From assembly GCF_002420705.1 (NCBI RefSeq), contig NZ_DIIM01000013.1, positions 75,702-139,701 of the forward strand: a stretch of 64,000 nt of DNA, written 5' to 3'. A program made the translations under genes and the position numbers. The notes beneath the pieces were generated by a model. That model worked only from the letters and a program-made list of their open reading frames with translations, did not search any database and was not told where the DNA came from. This document shows, one piece after another, positions 1-7,613 of this stretch (position 1 is its first letter; every line of letters begins with the position of its first letter). Origin of the DNA: Sphingobacterium sp. UBA5670. GTDB taxonomy: Bacteria > Bacteroidota > Bacteroidia > Sphingobacteriales > Sphingobacteriaceae.

Positions 1-614
1 ATGCACAACTGAAATCACAGGGAATTAATGAAGTCGTATTTACGGTGCCTAGTGGTAATTTTGGTAATATTGGAGCGGGTCTATTAGCCTATAAAATGGG
101 ACTTCCTGTAAAGCATTTCGTTGCTGCAACAAACGTCAATGATACTGTGCCCAGATTTCTTTCTTCTGGTAAATATGAGCCCCTGCCTTCTATTCAGACA
201 TTAAGCAACGCCATGGATGTTGGGAATCCGAGTAATTGGGTACGTATCCAGGATCTCTTTGGTGGTAACGTCGACGAATTAAAAAATATGCTCTCTTCCT
301 ATATTTTTACAGATGAAGAAACAAAAGAAGGAATGCGAGAACTGTTTGAAGAATTCGGGTATACCGCCTGTCCTCATACAGCAATCGCATGGCTCGGTGC
401 TCGATCTTATGCGAAAGAAAATCCGGACCAGTATGCTTCGGTTTTCTTATCCACAGCACATCCCTGCAAATTCCCTGATGCTATAGCTGCTGATGTATTT
501 GAAAAAATAGTGTTGCCTGCCGGTGCAGAAGAATTGCAAGGAAAAGAAAAATTAGCAGAACCTTTGAAAGTGGATTTTGAAGCGTTCAAAAAATATCTAA
601 TCAACCATAACTAA
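1..614 (+). CDS. thrC: Threonine synthase, C-terminal part (5' end outside window)
   Basis: PLP-dependent enzyme that converts O-phosphohomoserine to threonine, the last step of threonine synthesis, in the cytoplasm. The frame is open from base 3 with no start, so the gene begins upstream of the window. The segment opens with VVFTVPSGNFGNIGAG, the glycine/asparagine-rich phosphate-binding loop of threonine synthases, and continues with family-typical stretches such as ATNVNDTVPRFL and LSTAHPCKFPDAI. About 203 codons are present, roughly the C-terminal half of a normal protein of about 430 residues. A strong terminator follows seven bases after the stop, so this is the last gene of its transcript, usually thrA-thrB-thrC in this phylum. 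Confidence 0.95.
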   Translation, partial: AQLKSQGINEVVFTVPSGNFGNIGAGLLAYKMGLPVKHFVAATNVNDTVPRFLSSGKYEPLPSIQTLSNAMDVGNPSNWVRIQDLFGGNVDELKNMLSSYIFTDEETKEGMRELFEEFGYTACPHTAIAWLGARSYAKENPDQYASVFLSTAHPCKFPDAIAADVFEKIVLPAGAEELQGKEKLAEPLKVDFEAFKKYLINHN

Positions 615-620
615 ATACCG

Positions 621-650
621 AGGGCTCCTTTAGGAGCCCTTTTTATTTTT
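621..650 (+). terminator. Rho-independent terminator after thrC
   Basis: A 9-bp stem AGGGCTCCT/AGGAGCCCT with a 2-nt centre (effectively a short tetraloop) is followed by a T-rich tract. Confidence 0.9.
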
Positions 651-765
651 ATACCGAAGTATTTTAAATTCTTGGATTGAAGGGGTTTTTGGAAAATATC
701 TAATATATTGAGGATCTTGGATTGTTTTATCCGGAAAGTTTCGTTAGGATGTCGAATTATTAAGT

Positions 766-773
766 TAATTTTG
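766..773 (+). promoter_or_regulatory. Bacteroidota -7 box (TAATTTTG) of the RlmI gene
   Basis: Exact match to TAnnTTTG. The last G is only 5 bases from the ATG at 779, so transcription would start at or next to the start codon, giving a leaderless or nearly leaderless mRNA. No good -33 TTTG is visible. Confidence 0.55.
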
Positions 774-778
774 CAACA

Positions 779-1966
779 ATGAAATCAGTTTATTTGAATA
801 AGGGTAAGGATAAGGCTGCCTGGCAATTGCATCCTTGGGTATTTTCTGGAGCAATTAAATCATTGTCCGATAAAATTGAAGATGGCGAAGTTGTTAGCGT
901 TTACAATGCTGAACGTGAATTTATAGCCTATGGTTTATTTCACAATAGCTCACGTGTAGCCATTCGCCTATTGGAATGGAATCCTCAAACACAGATTGAT
1001 GCCGATTGGTGGCGAGCTCGTATTCGAAAGGCAGTAGCTGCAAGACAGCATCTGTTACAAGAAGGTGTTACAAATACTGTACGTCTGATTTTTGCAGAAG
1101 CAGATTTCCTTCCTGGGCTGATTGCTGATAAATATGCTGATTTTATTTCCATTCAAGTTCACTCCGTAGGGGTTGAAAAAGTCAAATCAATTATTATCGA
1201 TGAACTGGATGCTTTATTGCAACCTAAAGGAATTTATGAGCGGAGCGACCTGAAATCACGCGAACATGAGGGGCTTCCTGATACAAATGGTCTTTTGCAT
1301 GGTGAGCTTCCGTCTGAGTTTGTCGACGTTATCGAAAATGGTATTCATTATAAGGTTAACATTATCGATGGACAAAAATCCGGATTCTATTGCGACCAAC
1401 GTGAAAACCGCCAGCTGACAGCCAACTACGTCTCAAATAAAAGAGTTCTAGATTGTTTTTGCTATTCTGGGGGCTTTACATTAAATAGCTTGAAAAACGG
1501 AGCATCAGAAGTTGTATCAGTTGATAGCTCGGCTCTGGCTATTGAAACACTGGAAAAGAATATTGCTGAAAACGGTTTTGAACCGGAGCGGCACAAAGCA
1601 ATATTGTCTGATGTAAATAAACAATTGCGAAAATTCATTGATGAAGGTGAGAAATTTGATCTAATCGTCTTGGATCCACCCAAATATGCTCCTTCTCGAT
1701 CCGCTTTGGAGAGAGCATCACGGGCTTATAAAGACTTGAACCGTCGTGGATTAATGCTACTAAACAGTGGTGGATTATTAGCGACTTTTTCTTGCTCAGG
1801 TGCAATGGACATGGACACCTTTAAACAGGTGCTTGCATGGGCAGCATTGGATGCCGGTAAGGAAATTCAGTTTATCAGACAATTTCACCAACCTGAAGAT
1901 CATCCTGTGCGGGCATCATTTCCCGAAGGCGAGTATCTGAAGGGATTATTGGTACGTGTAGTATAG
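779..1966 (+). CDS. rlmI: Class I SAM-dependent rRNA methyltransferase, RlmI family
   Basis: Predicted 23S rRNA (cytosine-C5) methyltransferase of the RlmI/YccW type; the E. coli enzyme modifies C1962. The 395-residue length fits the family. The first 75 or so residues (LNKGKDKAAWQLHPWVFSGA) form a PUA-like RNA-binding domain. The Rossmann-fold domain shows SAM motif I, LDCFCYSGGF, near residue 224, motif IV, LDPPKYAPS, near 298, and an SCSG motif near 338 that carries the expected catalytic cysteine. It is a monocistronic unit with its own -7 box and a terminator right after the stop. The exact target base is inferred from the family; the methyltransferase class is secure. Confidence 0.9.
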   Translation: MKSVYLNKGKDKAAWQLHPWVFSGAIKSLSDKIEDGEVVSVYNAEREFIAYGLFHNSSRVAIRLLEWNPQTQIDADWWRARIRKAVAARQHLLQEGVTNTVRLIFAEADFLPGLIADKYADFISIQVHSVGVEKVKSIIIDELDALLQPKGIYERSDLKSREHEGLPDTNGLLHGELPSEFVDVIENGIHYKVNIIDGQKSGFYCDQRENRQLTANYVSNKRVLDCFCYSGGFTLNSLKNGASEVVSVDSSALAIETLEKNIAENGFEPERHKAILSDVNKQLRKFIDEGEKFDLIVLDPPKYAPSRSALERASRAYKDLNRRGLMLLNSGGLLATFSCSGAMDMDTFKQVLAWAALDAGKEIQFIRQFHQPEDHPVRASFPEGEYLKGLLVRVV

Positions 1967-1982
1967 TTATATAAAGATAGTG

Positions 1983-2010
1983 AGGTTGATTTGAGAAAAT
2001 CAACCTTTTT
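1983..2010 (+). terminator. Rho-independent terminator after rlmI
   Basis: The inverted repeat AGGTTGATTT/AAATCAACCT is followed by T5. A TTG at 1991 that would extend the next ORF lies inside this stem, which argues against that start. Confidence 0.85.
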
Positions 2011-2026
2011 AATTTTTAGCGAAATC

Positions 2027-3223
2027 ATGATAAAAGAGAAAACGACTAGACCTATTTTTTCGATTTTGTTTGCCGTGAGCATGGTGCATCTGTTGAATGA
2101 TATGATTCAAGCTGTGATACCTGCAACTTATCCTTTACTTAAAGAAGAGCATCATCTGAGTTTTTCTCAGGTTGGAATGATCACGATGGTATATCAAATT
2201 GCCGCTTCCATATTTCAACCAGTTGTGGGTTCATTTACAGACAAACACCCTGTCCCATATTCGCAGATTATAGGGATGTCTTTTTCGCTCCTCGGTATGC
2301 TTTTGTTTTCTAAAGCACATAGCTATGAATGGATCTTATTTTCTGTTTTTCTTGTAGGGATAGGTTCTTCGATATTTCATCCCGAATCTTCGCGCGTTGC
2401 CTATATGGCATCGGGTGGACGGAGAAGTATGGCGCAGTCTATTTTTCAGATTGGTGGAAATGCGGGTACCGCTATGGCGCCCATCATTGTCGCTTTCTTA
2501 GTTTTGCCGAGAGGCCAGCAGGCAATCGCCTGGATGTGCTTATTCACCATTCTAGGCCAATTCATATCGTATTATATCGGTTCTTGGTATAAAAAAAGAC
2601 TCCAAAATACAGCAAAATCAACTAAGAGAACAATACGAGTTCCTGATCTGTCCAATAGCCGGATCGTCATGACCGTAATTATACTCCTATTATTGATTGT
2701 GTCAAAATACTTCTATATAGCAAGCATTACAAACTACTTCCAGTTTTATACAATAAAGAAATTTGGAATTAATGAAGTGGAAGCACAGCTCTATCTATTT
2801 TATTTTCTGATAGCAGTTGCAGTGGGAACCTTATTGGGGGGTGCATTCGGAGATCGATTTGGCCGTAAATACGTTATCTGGTTCTCCGTTTTGGGTGTAG
2901 CGCCATTTGCACTGGCATTACCCTATGTCGGCCTCACGATGACCGGTGTATTAATTGTAATGATCGGTTTAATATTATCTTCGGCCTTTCCGGCAATTAT
3001 TGTTTACGCACAAGAACTGTTACCTAAAAGGTTAGGTATGGTATCAGGCTTATTTTACGGTTTTGCATTTGGAATGGGAGGAATTGGCTCTGCTGTACTT
3101 GGATGGCAGGCAGACCATACTTCCATCGAGTTTATCTACCATCTCTGCTCTTATCTTCCATTGATTGGTATCGTGGCCTACTTTCTCCCTGACTTACAAA
3201 AAACGCCTTATAAAGAAATTTAG
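2027..3223 (+). CDS. MFS exporter, fosmidomycin-resistance (Fsr) like
   Basis: Inner-membrane major facilitator with about 12 hydrophobic helices in 398 residues. The signatures MVHLLNDMIQAVIPATYPLL, GIGSSIFHPESSRVAYMASGG and SIFQIGGNAGTA match the Fsr branch, whose E. coli member exports fosmidomycin. The A-motif-like loop GGAFGDRFGRKYV lies between helices of the second half. The ATG at 2027 was chosen because the open frame upstream runs through the rlmI terminator. The physiological substrate is not known; drug or metabolite efflux is inferred from the family. Confidence 0.85.
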   Translation: MIKEKTTRPIFSILFAVSMVHLLNDMIQAVIPATYPLLKEEHHLSFSQVGMITMVYQIAASIFQPVVGSFTDKHPVPYSQIIGMSFSLLGMLLFSKAHSYEWILFSVFLVGIGSSIFHPESSRVAYMASGGRRSMAQSIFQIGGNAGTAMAPIIVAFLVLPRGQQAIAWMCLFTILGQFISYYIGSWYKKRLQNTAKSTKRTIRVPDLSNSRIVMTVIILLLLIVSKYFYIASITNYFQFYTIKKFGINEVEAQLYLFYFLIAVAVGTLLGGAFGDRFGRKYVIWFSVLGVAPFALALPYVGLTMTGVLIVMIGLILSSAFPAIIVYAQELLPKRLGMVSGLFYGFAFGMGGIGSAVLGWQADHTSIEFIYHLCSYLPLIGIVAYFLPDLQKTPYKEI

Positions 3224-3445
3224 ATCACAGGTCATTTCACACACGTGTATGTTAGATAAAAAAACTTGACGATTGTTTGCGAGCATCAATAGCTCGAAAA
3301 TTGACAGGATGTTTTTCTGTTCTATCACTCGTTGCCGCGAGTTCTATTAAAGTGTGAAACTAAATAGTTCTCAATAAAAACGGGCATAGTGAGCTTGTTG
3401 ATACTTTAGTGAAAAAACACGAATCAATAGACAATACCCTTTAAG
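3224..3445. other. Intergenic spacer between convergent genes
   Basis: No ORF with coding character. It contains short hairpins, for example ACTCG/CGAGT near 3327-3342, and a stretch at about 3371-3416 that resembles part of the repeat downstream of mdh (see findings). Confidence 0.5.
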
Positions 3446-3482
3446 AAAAAAGAGCGAATGTTTTGACCATTCGCTCTTTTTG
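3446..3482. terminator. Bidirectional terminator between fsr-like and GDSL genes
   Basis: The perfect stem AAAAAGAGCGAATG/CATTCGCTCTTTTT has a 7-nt loop. A- and T-tracts on both sides serve both converging genes. Confidence 0.9.
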
Positions 3483-3496
3483 TTCCTGTTGATCTA

Positions 3497-4258
3497 CTAT
3501 TTGATACAGTTCATCCATGCGGATGCCATCATCTGTGCCCCGGCAAGTGTAGGATGCACGCCATCTGCTGCCCAATAGGCACCTGGTGCACTCTTCTGGG
3601 CATTGTCAAATATTTTTTGATAGGGAATTAAAATCCCTCCGAATTCTTTTGCGATATCTCGAGCAGATTCCTGGTAAGCTAAAAATTTAGGATACCAGGC
3701 GTCAGTGATGTGTCCGACTCCTTTCACCGCAAAGGGTTCTCCAATGATCAATTTGACATTTGGAAGCTTTTGAAGTGTTTCATGTAACAACTGTTGATAT
3801 TGGGATTTATATTCCTCAACGGTCGTTTGCGCTCCGCGGTCGATCGTTCTCCAGAAATCGTTTACACCGATCAAGATACTTAATACAGTTGGTTTAATTG
3901 CCAGCGTATCCTCCTGCCAACGTTTTTGAAGATCGGGCACACGATTTCCACTAATGCCTGTATTATATACCTTTAGTTTCTTTACCGGATATTTATTTAA
4001 AAGTTGACTGGCCGCCAATAAAGCATAACCATGCCCCAGCGCTGCGGTGTCATTAGCATTTTTGTTATTTCTATCACGGCCTACATCTGTAATGGAATCA
4101 CCCTGAAATAAAATAATGTCTTCGTTATTTAAACTGATTTTTGAGGAATTAGCTGCTGATTCGTGCGCGAATACATCGTTTCCAAGTAAATTGGCGCCAG
4201 TCAATAGACCAGTGCCAATAATGCTTTTTTTGATAAAAGATCTGCGGTTTGTGTTCAT
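3497..4258 (-). CDS. SGNH/GDSL-family hydrolase, exported
   Basis: Predicted esterase or carbohydrate deacetylase of the GDSL/SGNH superfamily, 253 residues. Block I is GDSITDVGRDR with the nucleophile at Ser55. Block II is GISGNRVPDL, block III is IGVNDFW, and block V is ADGVHPTLAG with Asp232 and His235. The N terminus, NRRSFIKKSIIGTGLLTGA, has a twin-arginine pair before a hydrophobic run and so looks like a Tat signal. The start at 4258 is preferred: an upstream ATG at 4300 would overlap the end of the aminotransferase gene and push the signal peptide inwards. The gene lies 34 bp downstream of the aminotransferase gene and is probably co-transcribed with it. The substrate is unknown. Confidence 0.88.
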   Translation of the reverse strand: MNTNRRSFIKKSIIGTGLLTGANLLGNDVFAHESAANSSKISLNNEDIILFQGDSITDVGRDRNNKNANDTAALGHGYALLAASQLLNKYPVKKLKVYNTGISGNRVPDLQKRWQEDTLAIKPTVLSILIGVNDFWRTIDRGAQTTVEEYKSQYQQLLHETLQKLPNVKLIIGEPFAVKGVGHITDAWYPKFLAYQESARDIAKEFGGILIPYQKIFDNAQKSAPGAYWAADGVHPTLAGAQMMASAWMNCIK

Positions 4259-4292
4259 TATTAGGTTTTTGTTATGTTTAAAGTTACATACT

Positions 4293-5480
4293 TTAAGCAT
4301 ATTTTTCCAAACCTTTTATAATGATGTTACAAGCTTTTTCGATTTCAGAGTTTGTAATCGTCAATGGAGGTGCCACACGCAGTGCTGTTTCACAATGCAG
4401 ATACCAATCGATCATAACACCGTTTTCTGCACAGTATTTGCTGACATTGTAAACTTGATCGAAAGAATCCAACTGTAGACACATCATAAGTCCCAATCCT
4501 CTGATCTCTTTGATTGCAGGATGCTTGAGTTTCTCTTTAAATAAAAGAGCCTTTCGTTCTACTTGTTCAACCAGTTTTTCTTCTTTGATAACCGCAAGCG
4601 AAGCTCGCGCTGCTGCACAACTCACAGGATGGCCTCCAAAAGTCGTGATGTGTCCAAGCATAGGATTATCCTTAATAACGTCCATCACTTCTTTAGCTGC
4701 AACAAATGCGCCCAGGGGCATACCGCCACCGATGCCTTTGGCAAGCATCAGAATATCCGGAACGATAGCAAGATGCTCAAAAGCGAATAAACGACCCGTG
4801 CGGCCAAAACCAGTTTGGATTTCATCAAATATCAGTAGAGTACCTGTTTCATCACAACGTTTTCTGACGGCTTGCATATAAGCGATATCGGGTACCCGAA
4901 CACCAGCTTCCCCCTGAATAGCTTCAAGGATAACAGCAGCAGTTTGTTCGGTAATCTTTGTTAGATCTTCCAGGTCATTAAACTGGATAAAATCAATTTC
5001 GGGTAGGAGTGGAGCATATGCTTGACGGTACTCGTCGTTTCCGATAAGACTTAGTGCACCTTGGGTACTTCCATGATACGCTTTTTTCGCCGCGATAATC
5101 TGTTTGCGACCCGTATATTTCTTTGCTATTTTCATGGAGCCTTCTACCGCTTCCGTACCGCTGTTGGTGAAGTATACCGATTGAAAATTAGGAGGGAGTT
5201 CTGCGAGTAATTCTGTCGCAAACTGCACCTGAGGGGCTTGTACAAATTCCCCATACACGGTGACATGTAAATATTGATCCAACTGTGATTTGATGGCTTC
5301 CAGAACCTTCGGATGACGATGACCTATATTGCTGACATTAAAACCGGAAACCAGGTCCATGTATTCTTCTCCATTGGGGCCGTAAAGATAGACCCCTTCC
5401 GCCTTGACCACTTCAACTAATCTAGGTGAGCTAGACGTTTGAGCGGTATTCATTAAAAATAATTCTCTGTTGCTTAACAT
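4293..5480 (-). CDS. Class III aminotransferase (acetylornithine/ornithine aminotransferase-like)
   Basis: PLP-dependent omega-aminotransferase, 395 residues. Visible motifs are NSGTEAVEGSMKIAKKYTGR (PLP phosphate binding), LIFDEIQTGFGRTG (the Asp that binds the pyridine nitrogen) and AKGIGGGMPLG, with the Schiff-base lysine at about 248. The N terminus MLSNRELFLMNTAQTS is typical of Bacteroidota aspartate-aminotransferase-family proteins. This start (5480) is used because the longer frame to 5519 runs into the terminator of the upstream gene. No arginine-pathway genes lie nearby, so the substrate (acetylornithine, ornithine or another omega-amine) is open. Confidence 0.88.
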   Translation of the reverse strand: MLSNRELFLMNTAQTSSSPRLVEVVKAEGVYLYGPNGEEYMDLVSGFNVSNIGHRHPKVLEAIKSQLDQYLHVTVYGEFVQAPQVQFATELLAELPPNFQSVYFTNSGTEAVEGSMKIAKKYTGRKQIIAAKKAYHGSTQGALSLIGNDEYRQAYAPLLPEIDFIQFNDLEDLTKITEQTAAVILEAIQGEAGVRVPDIAYMQAVRKRCDETGTLLIFDEIQTGFGRTGRLFAFEHLAIVPDILMLAKGIGGGMPLGAFVAAKEVMDVIKDNPMLGHITTFGGHPVSCAAARASLAVIKEEKLVEQVERKALLFKEKLKHPAIKEIRGLGLMMCLQLDSFDQVYNVSKYCAENGVMIDWYLHCETALRVAPPLTITNSEIEKACNIIIKGLEKYA

Positions 5481-5502
5481 GATCTTACAAATGTCCGAAA
5501 AT

Positions 5503-5533
5503 AAAAAAGAAGTCTTCAAGACTTCTTTTTTAT
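5503..5533 (-). terminator. Terminator of the sigma/anti-sigma operon
   Basis: The palindrome AAAGAAGTCTT/AAGACTTCTTT with a T-tract lies 9 bp after the stop of the 139-residue envelope protein. Confidence 0.88.
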
Positions 5534-5541
5534 TTTCCGGA

Positions 5542-5961
5542 TTATTTTCTTCTATTCTGTAAGGATTTGTAGAGATGTTCTCTAAATTCCTGTTCTACTT
5601 CAAAAAATTGGGATGCCCGGGCATTACCTATGACCTTTGCAAATTTGGCACGGTATTCTTTTTTGATTTCTACTTCTTTTGCATCATATTGCAACACATC
5701 CCTGGAACCTCCTCTAAAACTATTTTTAGGAGCGCCATTCAACTTCTCTTTCCTGATATCCCACAATGTCTGGCTATACTCGTTATAGAGCGGGAAGAAT
5801 TGCTGAGCCTCTCTTGGAGTTAAATCTAGTTCTTTAGTAATGTAAGCTATCTTTTCATTTTCTATAGCTTGAAATCGATTTTTGTCTTGTGCAAAGCCCA
5901 AGGCAATAGAAAATATACTAAAGAACAATGTTATCCATATGTTTTTTCTATTGAACATCAT
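5542..5961 (-). CDS. Small exported protein of the ECF sigma locus (LTxxQ-like)
   Basis: A protein of 139 residues with a signal peptide (NIWITLFFSIFSIALGFAQ, cleavage after AQ) and a helical, charged mature part. LDLTPREAQQFFPLYNEYSQ resembles the LTxxQ-type helices of Spy/CpxP stress proteins. Similar small periplasmic proteins are common third genes of ECF sigma operons in Bacteroidota. Its start codon shares one base with the anti-sigma stop (TAATG), so the two genes are translationally coupled. A second ATG directly follows the first. A role in sensing envelope state is inferred; binding partners are unknown. Confidence 0.7.
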   Translation of the reverse strand: MMFNRKNIWITLFFSIFSIALGFAQDKNRFQAIENEKIAYITKELDLTPREAQQFFPLYNEYSQTLWDIRKEKLNGAPKNSFRGGSRDVLQYDAKEVEIKKEYRAKFAKVIGNARASQFFEVEQEFREHLYKSLQNRRK

Positions 5962-7013
5962 TATAAGGTATAGTTTAGATAATCTTCTATTTCTTGTTTA
6001 GATATATTACTCCCAAATCCCGTTGTAGGGAGATTTGTTTCATCAGTATACTGAGACATATAGATCATATCATCACCAGAAGCTGATGCAGCAAGGTAAT
6101 TGATGATCTCCTGCTTAGGAATTTCCGATAAATGCTGGCTCAATTGCTCTTCTGCAACAGTTTCTACAGGAGTAGCATTTTGTTGTTGATACTGATAGCC
6201 CCAATATCCTCCTATGCTCAACATGGCAGCAAAAGATGCTGCAACAGCATAGCGAGCATACCATTTTTTTGGTCTTCCTATTTGATGGATAGGCGTATTA
6301 CTTTTTTCAGGTTCCTGTACAGCGTTAATAATTCTATCCGAAAGCGTTTCAAAGTAATGTTGTGGAAGCCCAAATCCGGGCTCAACAATCGATTCTTTTA
6401 ATTCTTCTTCAGCAATACGCGCCAAAATAGCCGATTCTAATGTCTCCTCATAGCCAGCTGCAATGGTGAAACCATCAGTAGAATTAGTTTCCTTTAATTT
6501 TTGCTCAGCGATACGGGCGAAGATAGAATTTTCAAGAGATTGATTGTAATCAGAAGGTATAGCAAATCCATCCGATACAATCGTTTCTTTTAATCTGTCT
6601 TCAGAAATGCGGCCGAAGATGGAATTTTCAAGAGATTGATTGTAGTCAGAAGGTATTGTAAATCCATCCGATGCAATCGTTTCTTTTAATCTGTCTTCAG
6701 CAATTCGATTGAAGATCGTTGAAGTTAATTCGAAAGTATACTGTGATGGGATTTCGAAACCATCAGTAGAGACTTGATTTTTTAAATTTTCTTCCGCTAT
6801 TTTGCACATGATGGCGTCAGACAGGTTATCAAAATATCCTTCTGGTACCTCAAAGATGGATTCGTCCTTGCATTCGATCAATTTGACTTGTGTAATTATT
6901 TTTGATTCTAAATCGTTGAAATAATTTTCAGGTACGCCAAATGGATTTTTACGCAATGATGCTGGAAGATTGGTAGGCTCCAGCCCATCATGATATGTGC
7001 CATTTTCCTTCAT
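5961..7013 (-). CDS. Anti-sigma-factor-like membrane protein with seven 32-residue repeats
   Basis: A protein of 350 residues with a single hydrophobic segment at about 252-270 (YAVAASFAAMLSIGGYWG). The long N-terminal side is presumably cytoplasmic. It consists of repeats around F-x-[IV]-P-x-x-Y-x-x-x-L-x-x-x-I, whose conserved Phe falls at residues 25, 54, 86, 118, 150, 182 and 214. The last five intervals are exactly 32 residues. The C-terminal 75 residues would be periplasmic. The gene lies 33 bp after the ECF sigma gene and overlaps the next gene by one base, the usual place for an anti-sigma factor. No zinc-binding ASD motif is visible, so the anti-sigma role rests on context and topology. 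Confidence 0.72.
   Translation of the reverse strand: MKENGTYHDGLEPTNLPASLRKNPFGVPENYFNDLESKIITQVKLIECKDESIFEVPEGYFDNLSDAIMCKIAEENLKNQVSTDGFEIPSQYTFELTSTIFNRIAEDRLKETIASDGFTIPSDYNQSLENSIFGRISEDRLKETIVSDGFAIPSDYNQSLENSIFARIAEQKLKETNSTDGFTIAAGYEETLESAILARIAEEELKESIVEPGFGLPQHYFETLSDRIINAVQEPEKSNTPIHQIGRPKKWYARYAVAASFAAMLSIGGYWGYQYQQQNATPVETVAEEQLSQHLSEIPKQEIINYLAASASGDDMIYMSQYTDETNLPTTGFGSNISKQEIEDYLNYTL
6381..6764 (-). repeat. 96-bp tandem repeats within the anti-sigma-like gene
   Basis: Four in-frame 96-bp units (6764-6669, 6668-6573, 6572-6477, 6476-6381) encode residues 84-211. The second and third units are nearly identical in DNA, so they duplicated recently. More divergent copies flank them, taking the repeat region to about 6315-6947. 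Confidence 0.85.
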
Positions 7014-7046
7014 AGTATCTGTTAGAACCTAATTTCGCTAAAAGGT

Positions 7047-7592
7047 TTAATCATGATTGTTAAAAAAAGACTCTATTTTTTTGACGGCCAAATGATAGGA
7101 TGCCTTTAGTGCACCAACACTTGTTCCGAGTACTGCTGAGATCTCCTCATATTTCATGTCTTCAAAATATTTCATATTAAAGACCAATTTCTGCTTCTCT
7201 GGTAAGGTAAGTAAAGCCTGTTGTAATTTCATTTGGGCTCTATCACCATTAAAGTAGTTGCCATCTGCAAGTGTCTCTGCTAGATAAGCAGTCGTGTCGT
7301 CATCCAACGACACGTTCTGCTTTTGCTTTTTCTTATTCAAGAAGGTGATACATTCATTTGTTGCAATACGATAAAGCCAGGTGTATAATTGTGAATCTTC
7401 ACGGAAGTTCCCAAGGTTCTTCCATACTTTCACAAAGATATCCTGTACTACATCATCTGCATCGTCATGATCGATGACCATTCTTCGCACATGCCAATAA
7501 ATCTTCTGTTGATATTTCTTCAACAATAAACGGAAAGCTTCTTCTCGCGTACTCTCTTCTGCGAATTTTGCTATAATTAAAGCGTCATCCAT
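7047..7592 (-). CDS. RNA polymerase ECF sigma factor (sigma-70 family)
   Basis: Extracytoplasmic-function sigma factor of 181 residues. Region 2 runs from about 25 to 95 and includes DDADDVVQDIFVKVWKNL and the tryptophan-containing YTWLYRIATNECITF. Region 4 lies at about 125-175 (LPEKQKLVFNMKYFEDMKYE, then a helix-turn-helix ending in ALKASYHLAVKKI). It is followed by the repeat protein and the small exported protein, forming a sigma/anti-sigma/sensor unit. It begins only 21 bp after the transketolase B stop with no terminator or -7 box between, so read-through from tkt is likely. Its regulon cannot be deduced from the window. Confidence 0.92.
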   Translation of the reverse strand: MDDALIIAKFAEESTREEAFRLLLKKYQQKIYWHVRRMVIDHDDADDVVQDIFVKVWKNLGNFREDSQLYTWLYRIATNECITFLNKKKQKQNVSLDDDTTAYLAETLADGNYFNGDRAQMKLQQALLTLPEKQKLVFNMKYFEDMKYEEISAVLGTSVGALKASYHLAVKKIESFFNNHD

Positions 7593-7613
7593 ATATTGAC
7601 CTGCGTAGTTTTG

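Noticed and set aside
1991..2026. Upstream TTG start for the Fsr-like exporter
   Set aside because: The codons fall in the stem of the rlmI terminator.
6381..6764. CRISPR-like periodic repeat
   Set aside because: The 96-bp period is in frame and coding, with no short repeat plus unique spacer design.
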